From Deltaproteobacteria bacterium (GTDB lineage Bacteria > Myxococcota_A > Polyangia > GCA-2747355 > JADLHG01): DNA of 64,000 bases. The stretch covers positions 62,001 through 126,000 of the forward strand of contig JADLHG010000069.1 of the NCBI GenBank assembly GCA_020848905.1, read 5' to 3'. Of the stretch, positions 9,207-16,889 are shown piece by piece. The notes below the pieces were generated by a model. It made no database searches, had not been told where the DNA came from, and saw nothing but the letters and a program-made list of their open reading frames with translations. The stretch's first letter is position 1; every line of letters begins with the position of its first letter. The translations under genes were made by a program, and so were the position numbers.

Positions 9207-9572
9207 GATCGTTCCTTCGGCTAAGGGGGTGTCCCTCGTGGCGCGGCGAGGCCGTGCGGGCTCGAGCCGCGCCGGGTCCTAAGAGTTACCGGAAGACCCG
9301 CCGCCGCGAAAGCCCCCATTTTCCCGGCGCCGGGGCTCTGCGTGGGGTTCGGCGGTGAGGACAGCCGTAGCGATCACGGGACGATCCACCGCGCCGAGCG
9401 AGAGCGGAGCGCCGGTGGCGAGAAGAGTCACCCGGCCACGGCGATGGGACGTCTTCATTGCGCGGGCTCGACCTGGCGCTAAGCGAGCCCTGCATTGAGG
9501 GGCACCCTCTTCCTAAGCCCCATTTCGCTCGCGTGGGCAGCTATGCGGGGGAACGCTGCAGTCACGCACGGT
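9207..9572. other. 366-base gap without a recognisable gene
   Basis: This lies between the end of the 18501->9573 operon and the start of the polymerase/ligase at 9206. The open frames in it are short, lack ribosome sites and look like GC-rich chance frames. I see no convincing promoter boxes or T-tracted terminator. Confidence 0.5.
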
Positions 9573-10664
9573 CTACGGCCGAGGGCCAAGCCAGGCGCTG
9601 CCGGACGCGAAGCCGAGACTCTGAGACGCGAGCGGTTCGTCTCCGGCGGGAGGCAGGCGCGGCCTCCACCAGGCCGTGGTCGTGGCGTCGTCGCGCAGCC
9701 AGGCCAAAGTCCTCTGGACACCCGATTCGAGGTCGAGGGGCGGCGCGCCGCAGAGGCTGGCGATCGGCGCGTAGTCGACGCCATGAGCCAGGGTCAGATT
9801 GCCCAAGCGTGTGCTGTCGAAGGGGATCCTTCGCAAGCCCAGCCCCCCGAGTGTGTCGCCCGCGCGGGCCGCGAGACGCGCGAGCGGTAGGGGGAGCGTG
9901 CGGATCGGTGGTGCGCCCATGGCGGTCTGGAAGCAGGAGGCCCAAAGGCTCAGGGGCACCGACGGGTAGTCACCGAGGAAGAAGGTTCGGCGGTGAACAG
10001 CCGGGTGCGGCGCAGCTAGCAGGCAGGCGAGCTGGTGGACCGTGTTCTCGACGTACCCGAGCGGTTTGAGCAACGGCGGACCGCCCAGGTGCACGTAGAG
10101 GCCGCGCCGCAGCAGGCGCAGGAAGTGCACGTAGTGCTCGGCCATGCGCGGCCCCCAAATGGTGACAGGCCGTACGATCAACCAGGTCTTGCCCGCGCCG
10201 TCGCGGCGACGCCAGAGCTGCTCTGCGGCGACCTTGCTCTCGCCGTAGGCGGTGGTGGCATGAAACGCGAGGTCGCTCGGCGGCACGGCGGCCCTATCCC
10301 AGACGCGAATCGTGGAGGCGAGGACCGCGCGCTCGATCGCTGGGAGCTTGGCGAGCACGTCGAGCACGGTCTCGACGCCACGGTCGTTGGCGGCGTAGTC
10401 GGCGACCGACGGCGCACCTTTGCCCGCCGCGACGTCGGTCCGGGCGGCGAGGTGCACGAGCGCGTCGGCCTCGAACTCCTGCAGGGCGCGTCCAAGCGAG
10501 GTCTTGGCAAGCACGTCGCATGGCGCGAAGCGCGCACCCGGGGGTAGTTCGGCGCGCGGCGGGCGCAGGTCGAGCGCGAGGACCGTGAGCCCTCGCCGGG
10601 CGAGCTCGTCCACGAGGTGGCTACCGACAAAGCCCGAGCTCCCCGTCACGGCGACACGTTGCAC
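9573..10664 (-). CDS. NAD-dependent epimerase/dehydratase (extended SDR)
   Basis: A 363-residue member of the extended short-chain dehydrogenase family that acts on nucleotide sugars. The N-terminus is an ideal Rossmann start, 'VAVTGSSGFVGSHLVDELA', with the GxxGxxG motif. An active-site region 'TTAYGESKVAAEQL' supplies Tyr and Lys of YxxxK. I chose GTG at 10664 rather than the upstream ATGs at 10688 and 10679 because AAGGAGG lies about five bases before it, and the protein then begins right at the Rossmann strand. With this start the gene follows the radical SAM stop by 11 bases. It is the last gene of the polysaccharide operon. The substrate cannot be told; a 4-epimerase, 4,6-dehydratase or reductase of a UDP- or GDP-sugar would all fit. 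Confidence 0.85.
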   Translation of the reverse strand: MQRVAVTGSSGFVGSHLVDELARRGLTVLALDLRPPRAELPPGARFAPCDVLAKTSLGRALQEFEADALVHLAARTDVAAGKGAPSVADYAANDRGVETVLDVLAKLPAIERAVLASTIRVWDRAAVPPSDLAFHATTAYGESKVAAEQLWRRRDGAGKTWLIVRPVTIWGPRMAEHYVHFLRLLRRGLYVHLGGPPLLKPLGYVENTVHQLACLLAAPHPAVHRRTFFLGDYPSVPLSLWASCFQTAMGAPPIRTLPLPLARLAARAGDTLGGLGLRRIPFDSTRLGNLTLAHGVDYAPIASLCGAPPLDLESGVQRTLAWLRDDATTTAWWRPRLPPAGDEPLASQSLGFASGSAWLGPRP

Positions 10665-10675
10665 GGTAACCTCCT

Positions 10676-12289
10676 TCATGCGCGCCATTTGAGGTCTCGC
10701 TGCGCGAAGGGGGCGCGGGTCGCGGCGGTCGCCACGCCGATCGTCCGTCGCGCGAGGGCGGCAAGGGGGCCTCGCGCTGCGCCGAGCAGAAAGCGCCGTG
10801 CGAGGTAACCGCGTTGCTCGAGGTTCAGCAAGAAGTAGCGTGGGTGCGTGAGGCCGAGACGGCTCCGCGTCCGCAGGTTGAGGCGGGCGAGCGTACGATC
10901 GATCTCCGCCGTCAGCTCGGGGTAGCGTGCCGGAGGGATGCCCTTCGCGAGTCGCAACGATGCGTTGTGGTGGTGGAGCTGGTGCAGCGGAGCCGTCGGC
11001 AGCTCACCGGCCCGTCGCAGCTCTTCGTGGAGCTCGGTGCCGGGGTACGGAATGAAATAGGAGTGTACGCTCCCCACCTCGCCGTTCGCGTCCACACGAT
11101 GCACCATCTCGAGCGTTTGTCGGAAGTCGTCCTCGGTCTCCCAGGGGAAACCGAACATGAAGAACGCATTGAGCAGGAGTCCCTCGGACTTGATGAGCCT
11201 GGCGGCCTCGAGCATCTCTTCCCGGGTCGTGCCCTTCTTGACCCGCGCGATGGTGCGGGGGCTGCCGGACTCGATCCCCAGCGTGATCGATCGGCAGCCG
11301 GCCCGCTTCATGGCGCGGAGCAGCTCCGAGGTGACGAGGTTCGCGCGGGTCTCGCAGCGCCAGACGACGTCGAGGCGTGCGCGACGCAGGCGCTCGAGGA
11401 GCTCGGCCGTGCGGTGCCGGTCGAGTGCGAAGGTGTCATCGTCGAAGACGACGAGGCGTACGCCGAAGCGAGCGCGGAGCTCGCGGAGCTGCTCGACCAC
11501 GTATTCCGGGCCGTGGAAGCGGGGCTTGCGGGTCCAGAGCTTGTTCGAATCGCAATAGGTGCAGCGGTAGGGGCAGCCTCGGCTGGCGAAGAGCCGTCCA
11601 TACGCGGCGGGGGGTAGCCGGTCAGTGGGGCTGAGCGGGAGGTAAAGGTGCTTTGCGGGGAAGGGGAGCCGATCCAGGTCGGGCAGAAGCGCGGGCGCCG
11701 TGCGGTCAGTCGACGGACCGTCGCTCCGGCGCGAGAGACCGGGAATACCCTCGAGCCTGCCGTGGCCGCAGAGCGCAGCTAGAAGGGCCACGAAGCTGAC
11801 CTCGCCCTCGCCGCGAATGACGTAGTCCACGGTCGCCCCCTCGCTGAAGGCGAGCTCCGGCTTGACCGTGACGCCGATGCCTCCCATGACGATCACCGCG
11901 CGTGGATTCACTCGCTTCGCCAGTCGCGCGAGCTCGTGAGCTGCGGCGAACTGCGAGATCATCACCGAGATGCCGAAGACGTCGAACGCCTGCGTGCGCA
12001 AGAAGGCCTCGAGCTTCTGCCAGGCGAAGAAGGAGGGGTCGAAGAGGTTCTTCTCGTACTGCGCGGGGTCGATGGCATCGCGTGAAGCACCAAAGGCGGG
12101 GAAGGCGAGGCTGTCGGGGTTGATGAACCGCACGGGATAGCCGGCAGCGTCGACGGAGGCTGCCAGTGTGGCGAGCCCCGACGGCACGTAGGGGAAGCTG
12201 CGCCCGAAGAAGACCTCGAAGGGGCTCGTCGAGAGGAGGACCCGCGGGCGACGAGGTAGGGTGGCGAGAGCCGGCGAGAGGGGGCGCAT
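10676..12289 (-). CDS. B12-binding-domain radical SAM enzyme
   Basis: A 537-residue protein with an N-terminal cobalamin-binding-like domain (about 15-170; 'AVIVMGGIGVTVKPELAFS', 'VDYVIRGEGE') and a radical SAM core. The iron-sulfur motif CxxxCxxC is 'RGCPYRCTYCDSN', cysteines near residues 239-246, followed by 'VVFDDDTFALD', 'GIESGSPRT' and a C-terminal region of unclear function. Such enzymes carry out radical methylations or other C-C and C-H chemistry on lipids, antibiotics and sugars. The ATG at 12289 has AGGAG six bases upstream and follows the preceding glycosyltransferase by 8 bases. Its place inside a glycosyltransferase operon suggests it modifies the polysaccharide, its lipid carrier or a precursor. 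The reaction is unknown. Confidence 0.85.
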   Translation of the reverse strand: MRPLSPALATLPRRPRVLLSTSPFEVFFGRSFPYVPSGLATLAASVDAAGYPVRFINPDSLAFPAFGASRDAIDPAQYEKNLFDPSFFAWQKLEAFLRTQAFDVFGISVMISQFAAAHELARLAKRVNPRAVIVMGGIGVTVKPELAFSEGATVDYVIRGEGEVSFVALLAALCGHGRLEGIPGLSRRSDGPSTDRTAPALLPDLDRLPFPAKHLYLPLSPTDRLPPAAYGRLFASRGCPYRCTYCDSNKLWTRKPRFHGPEYVVEQLRELRARFGVRLVVFDDDTFALDRHRTAELLERLRRARLDVVWRCETRANLVTSELLRAMKRAGCRSITLGIESGSPRTIARVKKGTTREEMLEAARLIKSEGLLLNAFFMFGFPWETEDDFRQTLEMVHRVDANGEVGSVHSYFIPYPGTELHEELRRAGELPTAPLHQLHHHNASLRLAKGIPPARYPELTAEIDRTLARLNLRTRSRLGLTHPRYFLLNLEQRGYLARRFLLGAARGPLAALARRTIGVATAATRAPFAQRDLKWRA

Positions 12290-12297
12290 GGGAGCTC

Positions 12298-13500
12298 CTA
12301 CGGCGGTGAGGCCTGGTTCGCGAGGTCCGCGGGCTGGCGCGAGGTGAGCGTTGTCGCGGGCACGCGATGCTCTACCGGCGTCCGAGGGCGCGCCGGGGGA
12401 CGCCACCATTGTGAGAGCAAGCGTGCAACGATTCCCTCGTGCTCTTCCAGTGTGCGTTCGAGCCCGTAACGCGTCACCACGCGTTCCCGCGCCCGATGCG
12501 CAGCCGAGCGAGCGGCCTCCGGGTGCGCCAGGATCCACCGGGCGTAACGAGCGAGCACTGGCACGTTCCCCACGGGCACCATGAAGCCGCAGCCGTCGCG
12601 CAAGAGCTCGTGCGTGCCGCGAATCCTCGTGGCGAGGACCGGGACGTGCATCGCCATGGCTTCGAGCACTGCGCGTGGCAGTCCCTCCTGAGTCGAGCAG
12701 GAGACGAGAAGGGCGCTCCGCTCGAGCGCGGGCCGCACGTCCTCCTGATACCCCAAGAAGCGCAGCCGTCCCGCGAGCCCCAGGCGCGCGGCCATCCGCT
12801 CGAGGCGCGGGCGCAGGGGCCCATCGCCGAGCACCTGGAACTCCACATCGGGAAGACCTGGCGCGAGCAGTGCCGCGAGGCGTAGGAAGTCGGCGGGGCG
12901 CTTGCGAGGGATGAGCTCGGCGATCATCGTCACGCATCGCGCATCGCCGTCGGCAGTAGCGGCGAAGTGGTTCGTGTCCACGCCGATGCCGTGCATGCGA
13001 CAGAGCCGCTCGCGCGCGACGATGCGGTGGTCCACGGCGGCCCTCGCGTCCTCCTCGTTGATCACGATGACGGCGTCGCTCCGCTGAGCGGCGAGCCGTT
13101 CGAGGATTGCGTAGGTCCAGTTGGCGAGGTGCGTGCCCTGAGGGTGAAAATGAAAGCCGTGGGCGGTATAGAGCATGCGCGTCCGCGCCGGACGTGGCGC
13201 CAGCCGCGCGAGAAAGCTGGCGGTGGGAGTGTGACAGTGCACGAGGTGATAGTGCTCCTCGCGAAGCAGCGCGGCGAGCGCCCGGAGAGCGCGTAGGTTG
13301 TTGAGCTTGAGCGGCGAGCGCGTGAAGGGGAGGTCGTGCAGGGCGTCCAGCTCGCGTGCGAGAGAGCTGCCATGCCGCGTCAGGCAGGTCGCCGCCTCCA
13401 CGCGAAACCCGCGCTGCCTGAGGTCCCGCACGTAGGGCAGGAGGAAGCTGACGAGTGTCGTATCTACGGTCGTGACGAAGAGGACTTTGGGCGGCGTCAT
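12298..13500 (-). CDS. GT4-family glycosyltransferase
   Basis: A 400-residue GT-B fold glycosyltransferase of the GT4 family. The N-terminus 'KVLFVTTVDTTLVSFLLPYV' followed by 'HYHLVHCHTPTASFLARLA' resembles EpsD/CapM-like enzymes that add hexose residues to a lipid-linked glycan. The C-terminal donor-binding domain has 'VTMIAELIPRKRPADFLRL', 'FLGYQEDVRPALERSALLV' and 'STQEGLPRAVLEAMAM', where the last carries the Glu-x7-Glu-type element of GT4. It lies 10 bases downstream of the next glycosyltransferase and is followed closely by the radical SAM gene. Donor and acceptor are unknown. It is probably cytoplasmic or loosely membrane-bound. Confidence 0.88.
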   Translation of the reverse strand: MTPPKVLFVTTVDTTLVSFLLPYVRDLRQRGFRVEAATCLTRHGSSLARELDALHDLPFTRSPLKLNNLRALRALAALLREEHYHLVHCHTPTASFLARLAPRPARTRMLYTAHGFHFHPQGTHLANWTYAILERLAAQRSDAVIVINEEDARAAVDHRIVARERLCRMHGIGVDTNHFAATADGDARCVTMIAELIPRKRPADFLRLAALLAPGLPDVEFQVLGDGPLRPRLERMAARLGLAGRLRFLGYQEDVRPALERSALLVSCSTQEGLPRAVLEAMAMHVPVLATRIRGTHELLRDGCGFMVPVGNVPVLARYARWILAHPEAARSAAHRARERVVTRYGLERTLEEHEGIVARLLSQWWRPPARPRTPVEHRVPATTLTSRQPADLANQASPP

Positions 13501-13510
13501 GGGTCTTTCG

Positions 13511-14656
13511 TCATCCTCGGGCGGTGGAGACCTGTCGAAGCAGGCTCACGATACGGTCCGCAACGGACTTCCAGGTGAAAGCGCTGGCCCAGCGTCGCCC
13601 GTTGTCTGCGCGGCGCGCGAGCTGCGCGTCGTCGTCGAAGGCGCTGGCGATGGCTGCGGTCCAGGCGTCGACCTCCGTCGGCGGTGCATACACCGCAGAT
13701 GGGCCTCCGACTTCGCGGAGTACCGGGATGTCGCTCAGGATGGTCGGCAGGCCCGCTGCCTGCGCCTCGAGGGCGGGAAGGCCGAGACCCTCGTCGAGCG
13801 TGGGGAAGGCGAAGAGATCCGCTAGGCCGTGGAGGGCGACGGCTTCGTTGGCCGGGAGGAACCCGGTGAAGTGGATGCGCGAGCGCACCTCGTCGGACAG
13901 CGGGGCGAGCAGGCGCTGCTCGGCCCGGGGCTCGCGCGGCCCGGGAATCACGAGGTGTGTCTGCCTCCGCAGCGCCCGAGGTAGGCGGGCGAAGGCTCGA
14001 ACGAGCGTAGTGACATTCTTGCGCGGATTGGTTCCACCCGAGCCAAGGAGGAGGCGGTCCGACGCGGGAAGGCCGAGCCGCTGCCGGAGCGCCTGGGCGG
14101 TCTCCGGTGGCGGGGGGCGAAAGAAGCTCGGGTCCACCCCCGAGAGGGTGGCGGCGCAGGGGAGCTGTCGCGGCACTTCGAAGCGGGTGAGAAGCTCCTC
14201 GCGCACGGTTTCCGTCAGAGTAGCCACTGCGCAGGTATTCAACAGCGACGACTGGAATCGCAAATGGTAGGAAAGAAGCTGAGCCCGGCTGTAGCCCTGG
14301 GGGGCTCGCAGCCAGCAGAAGTCCACCACCGTGAAGGCCGCGGGTCGTGGAGGCGCGAGCGGCAGGTAGATGGTCGGGCTGTACGAGACGTCGATGCCGG
14401 CGCGTCGCTCGTAGGCGGGAAGGCCGTAGAGTTCCACCCAGAGGCGGCCGGGGAGGGTGCGCGCCTCGGGGATCTCCACGTACTTGCAGCGGTCCCATTG
14501 AGGTAGCGGCAGTGCGTCGCGAAGGCCCGGGCGCAGGAAGACGACCCATTCATCGTCGCCGTCGAGGTCGCGCAGGCCCTGGAGGGTGCCGAGCATCTGG
14601 GTGCGCATGCCCGTCGACCGCGGCACGAGCAGCAGGGCGTTGAATGAGTACCTCAT
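13511..14656 (-). CDS. GT4-family glycosyltransferase (mannosyltransferase-like)
   Basis: A 381-residue GT-B glycosyltransferase. Features include 'GVDPSFFRPPPPETAQALRQ', 'LLLGSGGTNPRKNVTTLVRA', 'RIHFTGFLPANEAVALHG' and 'FPTLDEGLGLPALEAQAAG', which together form the GT4 donor site. 'GGTNPRKN' is common in mannosyltransferase-like members, but the sugar remains a guess. Its ATG overlaps the stop of the upstream gene as ATGA (4 bases), indicating translational coupling. It should add one residue of the repeat unit in the cytoplasm. Confidence 0.88.
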   Translation of the reverse strand: MRYSFNALLLVPRSTGMRTQMLGTLQGLRDLDGDDEWVVFLRPGLRDALPLPQWDRCKYVEIPEARTLPGRLWVELYGLPAYERRAGIDVSYSPTIYLPLAPPRPAAFTVVDFCWLRAPQGYSRAQLLSYHLRFQSSLLNTCAVATLTETVREELLTRFEVPRQLPCAATLSGVDPSFFRPPPPETAQALRQRLGLPASDRLLLGSGGTNPRKNVTTLVRAFARLPRALRRQTHLVIPGPREPRAEQRLLAPLSDEVRSRIHFTGFLPANEAVALHGLADLFAFPTLDEGLGLPALEAQAAGLPTILSDIPVLREVGGPSAVYAPPTEVDAWTAAIASAFDDDAQLARRADNGRRWASAFTWKSVADRIVSLLRQVSTARG

Positions 14657-15906
14657 GGTCTCGCGCCTCCGGGGATCGTCGCGCGGTTCATCGCGGCGCG
14701 GCGTTTCGCCAGGGCTGCTAGGTAGAGCCCCTCCATCCCCTCGGCAAATCGGCGCCAGGTGTAGGTGGTGGCCGCCAGGTCGTGGGCGGCAACGGCGAGC
14801 AGCCGTCGCTCAACAGGGTTGTGGAGAAGCTCGAGGACCGCCGCGGCGAAGGTGGCGGGGGTGTCCGCGACACGCAGGTGCCGGCCGGGTCGAGCGGCGA
14901 TGCCCTCCGCACCGACAGAGGTGGTGACGAGGGGTACGCCTTCGGCCAACGCTTCGAGGGCGCGCGTCTTCAGACCGGCGCCGGAGAGGAGGGGACAGAC
15001 GCAGAGCAAGGTGCGTCTGAGCTCCGTTCCGAGATCCTCGACGTAGCCGACGAGCTTCACGCCGACCGTGCGAGCGGCGAGATGCGCGAGCTTCGCGGGC
15101 GGCGCGTGACCGAGGAGACGGAGCTCGAGCTGGGGCTCCGCGGCGCGCACCCGCGGCCAGACCTTGCCCAGGAACCAGCTGATCCCGTCCAGGGTGTAGG
15201 GATTGCTGAGCTGCCCCGCGAGGGAGATCGCGTGGTCGGGGGCGCGCTCGGCTTCGTCGGGAATGTGCGGGGGCACACGCACGCCAATCGGCACGACGGC
15301 CACGTCGGCTCCGGGGCTCAGGCTCTCGAGGAACCGTGCTTCGGGAGCCGAGACGACGTGACACTTCGTGAACCGTGGGTACTCGCGCAGTTCGAGCCAG
15401 GCGAACTTGGAGGCCTGTGCGAGGTAGTAGGCGCGGCGGCCGAGGTTCGGCGCGCGACGGGCGCCGCTCAGGAGGAGCCGCGTGAAGGAGTCGCTGGGCG
15501 AGATCACGGTGGCCTCCGAACCGGTCAAGCAGCTCCTGAGCTCGCTCATGTTGATGTCGAGGTGGACGAGATCCATCGGGGTGCGGCGCACGAGCTCGCG
15601 GAGCTCATCGCGCGCGGCCGCGACGCGGTATTTGCGCAAGGTGTGCGGTCGTACTCCGAGCGCGGCGTGCGCGATCGCCGGAGCGCGCCACGGGTCACGG
15701 GTCCAGGGCGTGATCCGCGCGCTGCTGCAGCCGTGGTCGAGGGCCCAGGTGACGGCCTCTGCCGCCCGTGACTCCTCGGGTGCACAGAAGCTACGCAGGT
15801 GAATCTCGTGGCGCTGGGCGAGTCCCGCGATGAGGTGCGCCACCTTCAGCCGGGTGGCGTTCGCGTGTGGGAAGGGCGGCTCAGGCGATGCGATCACGAG
15901 GCGCAT
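14653..15906 (-). CDS. GT4-family glycosyltransferase
   Basis: A 417-residue glycosyltransferase. The N-terminus 'MRLVIASPEPPFPHANATR' is typical of GT4 enzymes that begin with a glycine- or proline-rich loop. The C-terminal half carries 'VKLVGYVEDLGTELRRTLL', 'CPLLSGAGLKTRALEALAEG' and 'PLVTTSVGAEGIAA', matching the donor-binding half of sugar transferases found near PEP-CTERM and exopolysaccharide loci. I chose ATG 15906, with GGAG six bases before it, over the in-frame GTG at 15918. The gene then overlaps the methyltransferase end by 13 bases. Donor and acceptor are unknown. Confidence 0.87.
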   Translation of the reverse strand: MRLVIASPEPPFPHANATRLKVAHLIAGLAQRHEIHLRSFCAPEESRAAEAVTWALDHGCSSARITPWTRDPWRAPAIAHAALGVRPHTLRKYRVAAARDELRELVRRTPMDLVHLDINMSELRSCLTGSEATVISPSDSFTRLLLSGARRAPNLGRRAYYLAQASKFAWLELREYPRFTKCHVVSAPEARFLESLSPGADVAVVPIGVRVPPHIPDEAERAPDHAISLAGQLSNPYTLDGISWFLGKVWPRVRAAEPQLELRLLGHAPPAKLAHLAARTVGVKLVGYVEDLGTELRRTLLCVCPLLSGAGLKTRALEALAEGVPLVTTSVGAEGIAARPGRHLRVADTPATFAAAVLELLHNPVERRLLAVAAHDLAATTYTWRRFAEGMEGLYLAALAKRRAAMNRATIPGGARP

Positions 15907-16889
15907 GGGGGTCTCCACATCACGGGCTTGCGCAGCACGACGAAGTGGATTTGCACCACGAGGTCGTCGGGATCGCGCGCGGGGTGGCGCCGGCAGAGCT
16001 CCCGCACGCCCTCCGGGAAGGCGCGCCGAAAGGCGAGCGCTTCGGAGGAGAGTCCAAGGCGGAGCTCGAGCATCTCGAGACCGAGCTCCTCGTAGAGCGC
16101 GAGGTAGCCACGCGTGTCGATCCGGCTGAAGAGATCCAGGGCGACGTAGCGCGGCCCCGTCTGTGCGTCCTCCTCAGGCCGGAGGTGTGCTTGCACGTAG
16201 CGGGCGTATTCTGGGGCCGTGGCTGCGAGGTGCTGATAGCCGTAGGCCAGGCCGCCGCGGCCCGAGAAGTGGTCCCCGCCGAAACAGCTCCACAGCGGCC
16301 CGTACGCGGCGTAGATGTGACCTCCCGGGCGGAGCACGCGGCAAGCCTCGAGGAGCACGCCGCGCAGGTCGCGGCAGTGCTCGAAGACCGAGTCGCTGAC
16401 GACGCCATCGACGCTCTCCGCGGCGAGCGGCAGCGCGCCGAGGTCGGCTTGGGCAAAGGAGACCTCGGGGGTGACGATGGGCCAATTTGCGAGCCAGCCC
16501 TGGATTTCTCCCCACGAGGTGCGGAACGAGACGCCGTCGACGCCGATCAGGCTTCGAGGTCCGAGCCAGAGCCACGTGAGGAGGTCCCACCCGCTCCCGG
16601 TGCCGAGCACAAGCAACCGCTTGCCGCGCGGCTGCAGGTAGCGCGCGGCCCAGGTTCGTCGGGCTTCGAGCGGAAAGCCGCGCTGCGTGTAGACGCGACC
16701 GAGCCGGGGGAGCGCGAGGGTGCGCGCCGAGAGGAAGCGTCGCGCGTGGACATCGAGGAGGGGCGCGCCGACGGCGTAGGCTAGCCGCTTGTAGAGCGGC
16801 GAGTGCCAGCGCACGAGCTCGGAGCTCCAGTGACGCGTGGCGGAGGAGAGATCCATGCCCGCGTCCTCGTTGCGACGTGGATCATCCAT
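15894..16889 (-). CDS. Class I SAM-dependent methyltransferase
   Basis: A 331-residue methyltransferase. The SAM-binding motif I is 'LLVLGTGSGWDLLTWLWLG', followed by 'LIGVDGVSFRTS' (motif II acidic residue), 'VSFAQADLGALPLAAESVDG' and 'DSVFEHCRDLRGVLLEACRV'. It is probably cytoplasmic and O- or C-methylates a sugar, lipid carrier or glycan end; chain-terminating methylation is one possibility in such loci. It overlaps the upstream polymerase by 8 bases and the next glycosyltransferase by 13, so it sits inside the operon. The ATG at 16889 is used; an internal ATG at 16856 with GAGGA seven to eight bases upstream is an equally good start and would remove 11 residues. Confidence 0.85.
   Translation of the reverse strand: MDDPRRNEDAGMDLSSATRHWSSELVRWHSPLYKRLAYAVGAPLLDVHARRFLSARTLALPRLGRVYTQRGFPLEARRTWAARYLQPRGKRLLVLGTGSGWDLLTWLWLGPRSLIGVDGVSFRTSWGEIQGWLANWPIVTPEVSFAQADLGALPLAAESVDGVVSDSVFEHCRDLRGVLLEACRVLRPGGHIYAAYGPLWSCFGGDHFSGRGGLAYGYQHLAATAPEYARYVQAHLRPEEDAQTGPRYVALDLFSRIDTRGYLALYEELGLEMLELRLGLSSEALAFRRAFPEGVRELCRRHPARDPDDLVVQIHFVVLRKPVMWRPPCAS

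Noticed and set aside
9224-9237. A 'gggggtgtccct' word shared between 9226 and 47214, considered as insertion-sequence ends
   Set aside because: The match is only about 13 bases, no transposase lies between or beside the copies in a matching arrangement, and no target duplication is visible.
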